Source: JAAXHB01 sp965221635
GTDB lineage: Bacteria > Actinomycetota > Acidimicrobiia > Acidimicrobiales > Aldehydirespiratoraceae
Length of the DNA stretch: 64,000 bases
Direction: 5' to 3'
Assembly: GCA_965221635.1 (NCBI GenBank)
Contig: OZ244902.1
Location: forward strand, 3,525,895-3,589,894
Shown: one piece after another, positions 59,215 to 64,000 of the stretch
Numbering within the stretch: the stretch's first letter is position 1
How the letters are laid out: each line of letters starts with the position of its first letter
Notes under the pieces: generated by a model
What the model was told of the DNA's origin: nothing
Seen by the model: the letters and a program-made list of their open reading frames with translations, nothing else
Database searches by the model: none
Program-made: the position numbers and the translations under genes

Positions 59215-60077
59215 GTTGGTGATCCTTGGCGTGCCTCTAGACGGGCTCGGTAGGCGTCGTGGGATTCCAGTTGCAGCCAGTCGGCGCTGAACCGGTGCCA
59301 TCCCTGCGGGTCGTGGGCGGTGGCGGCGTACTCGCGCTGGAAGGCCTCGTCGCGCGAATAATCGGGAGGGCATTCGGTGAAGTGCGCTCCGCCGGGTGCC
59401 TCCACCACTCCGTCCACATGAATTCGCGGAATGCGAAGGGTGTGTACCGAGCCCTCGTCGAGGAGGTTCTCGGTGGGAACGATCTTCTCGGCGGTCATGA
59501 AGGTGCGTTTTGCGGCCATCGCGAACAGGTCGTCGAAATACAGGTCGGGGCCCAGGAACTGTCCGTTGCCCGCGGCGTCGGCGCGGTTCATGTGAACCAG
59601 CGACACGTCGATGTCGAACGCAGGCACGGCCACCAGTTCGCTGCGATCCTCATAAGGGCTCACAACGGTTCTCAAATCGGGGTTGTAGGTAACCATGTCC
59701 GAACCGAGGCCCGCACGGGTGGGGTAAAACGGCACCCGGTGCGAGGCGGCCAGCAAGCCCAGGTAGAAGGCGCCCTCGTCGAATTCGCTCACCTCGATCG
59801 TGCCGCCCTGCCGAGCCACCCGAAAATGCGGTTCCAGGGGTATCGAATCGAGCGAAACGAACCCGTAGGTCACCTTGCGCACCTTGTTCGCGGCGCACAG
59901 CAAACCCACGTCGGGGCCTCCGTAGGACACCACGTGCAGGTCGCGAAGGTCGCTTCGCAGGATTGCCCGCACCAGCGACATCGGCTTGCGCCGCGAACCC
60001 CAACCTCCGATGCCCAAGGTGATGCCACTGGACAACTCGGCGACGACCTCCTGTTCGGTCATTCGCTTGTCGAGCAC
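59211..60077 (-). CDS. ipdA: CoA-transferase-family subunit alpha (IpdA-like)
   Basis: 288 aa from GTG (ATG five codons on is possible). GITLGIGGWGSRRKPMSLVR, VVSYGGPDVGLLCAANKVRK, GFVSLDSIPLEP and VDGVVEAPGGAHFTECPP follow mycobacterial IpdA closely. It forms a heterodimer with the next gene's product for steroid ring C/D breakdown. Confidence 0.87.
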   Translation of the reverse strand: MLDKRMTEQEVVAELSSGITLGIGGWGSRRKPMSLVRAILRSDLRDLHVVSYGGPDVGLLCAANKVRKVTYGFVSLDSIPLEPHFRVARQGGTIEVSEFDEGAFYLGLLAASHRVPFYPTRAGLGSDMVTYNPDLRTVVSPYEDRSELVAVPAFDIDVSLVHMNRADAAGNGQFLGPDLYFDDLFAMAAKRTFMTAEKIVPTENLLDEGSVHTLRIPRIHVDGVVEAPGGAHFTECPPDYSRDEAFQREYAATAHDPQGWHRFSADWLQLESHDAYRARLEARQGSPT

Positions 60078-60284
60078 CCCGCGAGCGTATTGCCGCCCAG
60101 GCTCGCGACCGCGGGCGGATCCGCCCGGGTTTGAACGGGTCGAGCGGTGCTACTGACTGTGGCCGTGCGGGTGCGCTACGGCATCCTCGAGCAGGGCGCC
60201 GCGGTGGGTGGGCCGATGTGGGTGGGCCGAGTCAACTCGCCGACGGTGGCACGTCCTCGGCGTCGCGGCAATTCGCGGTGGGCC

Positions 60285-62204
60285 TCAGGCGCACTCGGAT
60301 TCGCCCACGGCTACCTCGTAGGGGCCGGTCTCGTCGTAGTCCACGTAGAACGACGGATCCTCCGCGAAGGCCGGAAACGAATCGAGGTGCTTGAGCTCAC
60401 CGGCGAGGGCCTTGGCGCCACCGGAGCGCAGCATCCAATCCCTGAACGTCTCACCGGCGTTTCGCTCGGCGGCGAAGCGTCCCACCAGCCAGGTGACGGC
60501 CTGTGCGGCGCTCTTGGCCGGCAGGCGCAGCGTCTTCACCCCGAAGTGCATCTGCTCCTTGCCGATGTAACCACCGAGCAGCATTTGGTATCCGGGCGCT
60601 TTGCGACCATTGGCGCGCCTTTCGGCGCCGAAGAATCCAATGTCGGACGCGTGATGCTGGCCGCACGAGTTGGGGCAGCCCGAAATGTTGATCCGCACTC
60701 CGCCCACCTCGGCCAGACCGGCCTCCTCGAGGCTCTCGCCGATGGCCCGGGCCAGGCCCCGGCTTTGGGTGACGGCAAGGTTGCAGGTGTCCGCGCCCGG
60801 GCAGGCCACAACGTCACGGGCCAACTCGGCGCCAGGTCGTGACATGCCCAGGGCCTCAAGGCGCTTGTGGACAGCGGGAATGGCGGCTTCGTCGAGGCCA
60901 CGCAACACCACGTTTTGGCGGTTGGTGAGGCGGATGCCGGCGCCTGTGTCGCGTTGCAGCGCCGCCAGCCCGCGGAACTGGTCGCCGGTGATGTCGCCTA
61001 GCTGTGCGTGGGCGTACACCGACACGGTGCCGTCGCGCACGCCTCGCACCACGTTGGCGCGCTCCCACCGCTGGAACGGGTCACCCGAGCCGATGCTCAC
61101 CGCGGTGCCCTGCCCGATCCTGGTGATCTGCACAGCCGCGGGATCGGCCGACCCGGCGGGTTCGTCACCGTCGGCGGCGACCTCTGCGGGTATGCCACCC
61201 GGCCATGACGCGGAGGCCACCAGCGTGCGTCGCTGAGCGAGGATGCGACGCTGCACCTCCTCGAAACCGAGCGTGTCCACCAGCCACTTCATGCGGGCGC
61301 GCAGCTTGTTGTCTCGGTTGCCGGCCTGGTCGAACACCCGCAGGCACGCCTCGATGGTGGGCAGCAGATCCTCACGGGAGGTGAAATCCTCAAGCACCAG
61401 CGCCGGATGAGGGGTGGTGCCGAGCCCACCGGCGATGAACACCCGAAAGCCGCTCTCGGTGGCGCCGTCGGCGGTTGCGCGGGTGGTGGCGATCACGCCG
61501 ACGTCGTTGAACATGGCCTGACCGCAATCGGATTCGCAGCCCGAGAAGTTGATCTTGAACTTGCGAGGCAGCCGCTGACCGATCGGGTTGCGCACGAAGT
61601 GTCGGTACGTGGCTTCCGCCCACGGGGTGATGTCGAGCCGTTCGTGGGGGCAGGCGCCGGCGAGGTGGCAGCCGGCCACGTTGCGCACCGTGTCCCCGCA
61701 AGCCTCTCTGGTGGTGAGCCCCACCGACGCCAAGTGCTCGAGCACCTCGGGGATCCGGTCGAGTTGCACGAAGTGGAACTGAATGTTCTGGCGGGTGGTG
61801 ATGTGCCCCCAGCCGCGGCTGTAGGCGTCCACGAGCCAGCCGAGCATGTCGAGCTGTTCCGCCGAGATCGAACCGTGGGGCACCTTCACCCGCACCATCT
61901 GGTTGGCGCCGCCCTGGCGCTGCCCGTAAATCCCGTTGCTCAACCGGAACGCCTTGAACACGTCCTCGTCGATGTCGCCCGCGTTGAGGCGCGCTATCTG
62001 GGCTTTGAACTTGTCGATGTCGTCTTGGGAGGCATCGTCGATGCGGGCCAGCGCGGCGGCATCGGCACGACGGGCAGGCCCCGACGGTGTTGGCAACGAG
62101 AGACCGTCCGGTGGTTGGAGTTCCAGGGTGCCGGGGGCTTCGGGCGCCTCCGAGATGGTGCCCACACGGGCAAGCTCGTGCGGGGGGACTTCAAGCAAGG
62201 TCAT
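60285..62204 (-). CDS. Ferredoxin-type sulfite/nitrite reductase
   Basis: 639 aa. Two ferredoxin-like half repeats; the sirohaem/4Fe-4S ligands are GADTCNLAV and SGCPNSCGQHH in the C-terminal half. GCESDCGQAM and DTVRNVAGCHLAGACPHERL are also present. It reduces sulfite to sulfide (or nitrite to ammonia) in the cytoplasm. The neighbouring sirohaem genes favour assimilation. The stop of this last gene ends the operon; ~80 N-terminal residues are extra. Confidence 0.88.
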   Translation of the reverse strand: MTLLEVPPHELARVGTISEAPEAPGTLELQPPDGLSLPTPSGPARRADAAALARIDDASQDDIDKFKAQIARLNAGDIDEDVFKAFRLSNGIYGQRQGGANQMVRVKVPHGSISAEQLDMLGWLVDAYSRGWGHITTRQNIQFHFVQLDRIPEVLEHLASVGLTTREACGDTVRNVAGCHLAGACPHERLDITPWAEATYRHFVRNPIGQRLPRKFKINFSGCESDCGQAMFNDVGVIATTRATADGATESGFRVFIAGGLGTTPHPALVLEDFTSREDLLPTIEACLRVFDQAGNRDNKLRARMKWLVDTLGFEEVQRRILAQRRTLVASASWPGGIPAEVAADGDEPAGSADPAAVQITRIGQGTAVSIGSGDPFQRWERANVVRGVRDGTVSVYAHAQLGDITGDQFRGLAALQRDTGAGIRLTNRQNVVLRGLDEAAIPAVHKRLEALGMSRPGAELARDVVACPGADTCNLAVTQSRGLARAIGESLEEAGLAEVGGVRINISGCPNSCGQHHASDIGFFGAERRANGRKAPGYQMLLGGYIGKEQMHFGVKTLRLPAKSAAQAVTWLVGRFAAERNAGETFRDWMLRSGGAKALAGELKHLDSFPAFAEDPSFYVDYDETGPYEVAVGESECA

Positions 62205-62956
62205 GAGGGGGCTCCTTCCAGGGCCAGATCAAATTGAGCGCGGGCTGCGTTGAGCACGTCGCACGCCGCCACGGCACCCACCACGATCACCGCAGGACTG
62301 GTGACCTTCAGGCGGGCGAGGCCGGCCAGGGTGGTGCGATCCACCCGCTCGCTTGCGGTGGAGGCCGCGGTGACCACCCCAACCGGCGTGTGGGAAGCCA
62401 TTCCCGCTTCGGTGAGGCGTCGCGCGATCTTGGCGGCTCGGGCGGCGCCCATGAGGATCACCAGCGTTGTGCCGGTGCGCGCCAGGGCGTCCCAGTCGAG
62501 CGTCTCGTCGGCTGCGGGATCTTGATGGGCGGTGATCACCGTGAACCCGCCGGCAGCGCCACGCATGGTGACCGGGATTCCCGCCAGCGCCGGCGCCGCC
62601 ACCGCCGAGGTGATACCTGGCACCACCTGCACGTCCACACCCGCGGCGCCCAGGGCTTCGGCTTCCTCGCCGCCCCGCCCGAACACGAACGGGTCTCCGC
62701 CCTTGAGCCGCACCACGCACGAGAACCGCCGGGCGCGATCCACGAGGATTTCGTTGATGCGCTGCTGGGAGGCGCCACGACCTCCGGGGGATTTGCCGAC
62801 GTCGACGAGCTCGGCCCACGGGGCCGCCATTTGAAGCACCCCCGCACCCACAAGACGGTCGAACACCACCACGTCGGCTTGGCGCAACAACTCGGCTGCT
62901 CTCAACGTGAGCAAACCGGGATCCCCCGGGCCTGCCCCCACCAGATAAACGGTCAT
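62201..62956 (-). CDS. cobA: Uroporphyrinogen-III C-methyltransferase
   Basis: 251 aa. VYLVGAGPGDPGLLTLRAAE and VVRLKGGDPFVFGRGGEEAE, plus VVPGITSAVAAPALAGIPVT, are textbook SUMT motifs. It makes precorrin-2 for sirohaem (and B12). Overlaps both neighbours by ATGA. Confidence 0.93.
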   Translation of the reverse strand: MTVYLVGAGPGDPGLLTLRAAELLRQADVVVFDRLVGAGVLQMAAPWAELVDVGKSPGGRGASQQRINEILVDRARRFSCVVRLKGGDPFVFGRGGEEAEALGAAGVDVQVVPGITSAVAAPALAGIPVTMRGAAGGFTVITAHQDPAADETLDWDALARTGTTLVILMGAARAAKIARRLTEAGMASHTPVGVVTAASTASERVDRTTLAGLARLKVTSPAVIVVGAVAACDVLNAARAQFDLALEGAPS

Positions 62957-63819
62957 GCCGCCACACCCCTCTCTGAGCGCAAACCCGAAACAGCAGAGTC
63001 GTCAAGACCCGAACCCGAAGCGTCCACATGTAAGGGCACCTCACCCGCACCGACACCACCCACATCCCAGCCGGCAACGCCGACACTCTCACCAGTGGCG
63101 GCGGCTTCGTGGGTGACGAGGCCGAGGCAGTGGCGCACGTGCTGTCTTGCCTGGTGGATGCGGCCGCCTCGCACAAGATCAAGCAATTCGGCGTCGAGGG
63201 CGGCGTCCCAGCCGGGCAGTTCGGAGGTGCCGAGCACTGCTCTGGCTTCTGTGCGCACCTCGGCGAGCAGATCGAGCAGTTCTACGTAGTCGGCGCCGAT
63301 TTGCTCCTCGAGGCGGCGACGCAACCAGCGGGCCAGGGCGGGGCTCCTGCCGGCGGTGGACACGGTGATCTGCAGGTCGCCGCGGCGCAGCACCGACATC
63401 AACGTGAACGAGCAGTTCTGCGGATCGTCGGCGGAGTTCACGAACACGTTGGCCGTGTCGCCGTCTCGGGCCACTTGCGCGTTCACGGTGGCATCGTTTG
63501 TGGCGGTGACAACCAGCCGGTATCCGTCGCCTGCCTCGCCGGGGCGGTAAGGCCGCTGATGCCAGGTGACCTGTTCGTGGTTGGCGATCTCCTGTGTGGC
63601 GTTGGGGGCCACCACCGTCACACGGGCGCCGGCTTGGAGGAGTTGGCCGATTTTGCGAGTGGCGACCGGCCCGGCGCCCACCACCAGCACCCGACGCCCG
63701 TCCAGGTTGAGGTTCACCGGGAACGGCACGGGGTCGGACACGCCGTTCGCGGAGCGCGCCTCGCCGGGCGCGGCATGTGCCGCGGCGGGGGCTTCGGTTG
63801 GTGCGGAGGCTGCGCTCAT
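62953..63819 (-). CDS. Precorrin-2 dehydrogenase/sirohydrochlorin ferrochelatase (Met8/CysG-B-like)
   Basis: 288 aa. NLDGRRVLVVGAGPVATRKI is the NAD fold; TATNDATVNAQVARDG, VNSADDPQNCSF and ISTAGRSPALARWLRRRLEE-type TVSTAGRSPALARWLRRRLE belong to the Met8 domain. It completes sirohaem. First gene of the coupled operon; the long Ala/Gly-rich ends are not conserved. Confidence 0.9.
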   Translation of the reverse strand: MSAASAPTEAPAAAHAAPGEARSANGVSDPVPFPVNLNLDGRRVLVVGAGPVATRKIGQLLQAGARVTVVAPNATQEIANHEQVTWHQRPYRPGEAGDGYRLVVTATNDATVNAQVARDGDTANVFVNSADDPQNCSFTLMSVLRRGDLQITVSTAGRSPALARWLRRRLEEQIGADYVELLDLLAEVRTEARAVLGTSELPGWDAALDAELLDLVRGGRIHQARQHVRHCLGLVTHEAAATGESVGVAGWDVGGVGAGEVPLHVDASGSGLDDSAVSGLRSERGVAA

Positions 63820-63830
63820 CCAATCCCTCT

Positions 63831-63924
63831 AATTCCGATAGAAGTAGTCAGGAATAGCGCGACGCTACCGGTGCCCATGCACCCGCGCAACCCCTAAGCG
63901 AGTATTCCGACCGGATTAGTCAGG
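63831..63924 (-). promoter_or_regulatory. Promoter with two direct-repeat operators
   Basis: On the minus strand, CCTGACTA-N6-TCGGAAT occurs twice: 63831-63852 and 63903-63924. Between them: -35 TTGCGC (63885-63890), 17-bp spacer, -10 TAGCGT (63862-63867). The first copy sits at the transcription start, the second upstream of -35. An Rrf2-type sulfur or iron-sulfur regulator would fit, but none is encoded here. Confidence 0.65.
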
Positions 63925-64000
63925 ATTAGTTGCGGTGGGGACGTTTCGCCGGACGCGTCGAACGTTGCTGGTGATGCGCCAAGCGATCAACGACACCGCG

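Noticed and set aside
60147..60842. 231-codon plus-strand frame over the reductase end
   Set aside because: Overlaps conserved sulfite-reductase codons on the other strand; no homology.

Overview
High-GC bacterial DNA (about 64-66% G+C), most likely from an actinobacterium. Supporting evidence: an S-(hydroxymethyl)mycothiol dehydrogenase (mycothiol is an actinobacterial thiol), a DUF3039 protein, an IpdA/IpdB steroid-ring CoA-transferase-type pair, and several promoters whose -10 box lies only 7-8 nt before the start codon (leaderless transcripts). An Acidimicrobiia-like lineage is a guess from gene style. I saw no rRNA, tRNA, CRISPR array or transposase.

Left end (1-9 kb): two genes of a defence operon (SNF2/DUF3883 helicase, DUF1156 adenine methyltransferase) read leftward off the window. 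Between them lie decayed fragments of a second helicase-methyltransferase junction. A solitary AAA ATPase and two lone antitoxins follow. 9-20 kb: small membrane protein, CPA2 antiporter, HExxH lipoprotein, an HD + phytanoyl-dioxygenase pair resembling PhnZ/PhnY, a D-aminoacylase-type amidohydrolase, an ArsI/CadI-like protein, and a BtuFCD-type B12 importer behind a cobalamin riboswitch.

20-34 kb: the most interesting block. A leftward operon encodes two extradiol dioxygenases, a histidine phosphatase, the two halves of a PEP-synthase-like phosphotransferase (same split as anaerobic phenylphosphate synthase), a Rieske oxygenase between those halves, and two hydratase/decarboxylases. A divergent set encodes an IclR regulator, a HAD protein, a third hydratase and a formylglycine-generating-enzyme homologue. 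This reads as an aerobic aromatic pathway that passes through aryl phosphates and ends in meta-cleavage.

34-48 kb: Hsp20 and a TetR regulator sharing a promoter region, a membrane protein, an orphan FrhB-like protein, then a defence/toxin-antitoxin hotspot. A vapB-vapC-vapB' module is present in several diverged copies; only one keeps vapC. Between copies sits a type ISP restriction-modification gene with a broken start, a poly-C frameshift and five diverged tandem repeats of its target-recognition segment in changing frames. A Doc-type TA pair lies nearby.

48-64 kb: mostly housekeeping: HIT protein, thrS, DUF3039 protein, peptidoglycan-binding membrane protein, AlkA- and AlkD-type glycosylases, the mycothiol formaldehyde pair, an SDR, a low-molecular-weight phosphatase, ipdAB, and a translationally coupled siroheme/sulfite-reductase operon with a two-operator promoter.
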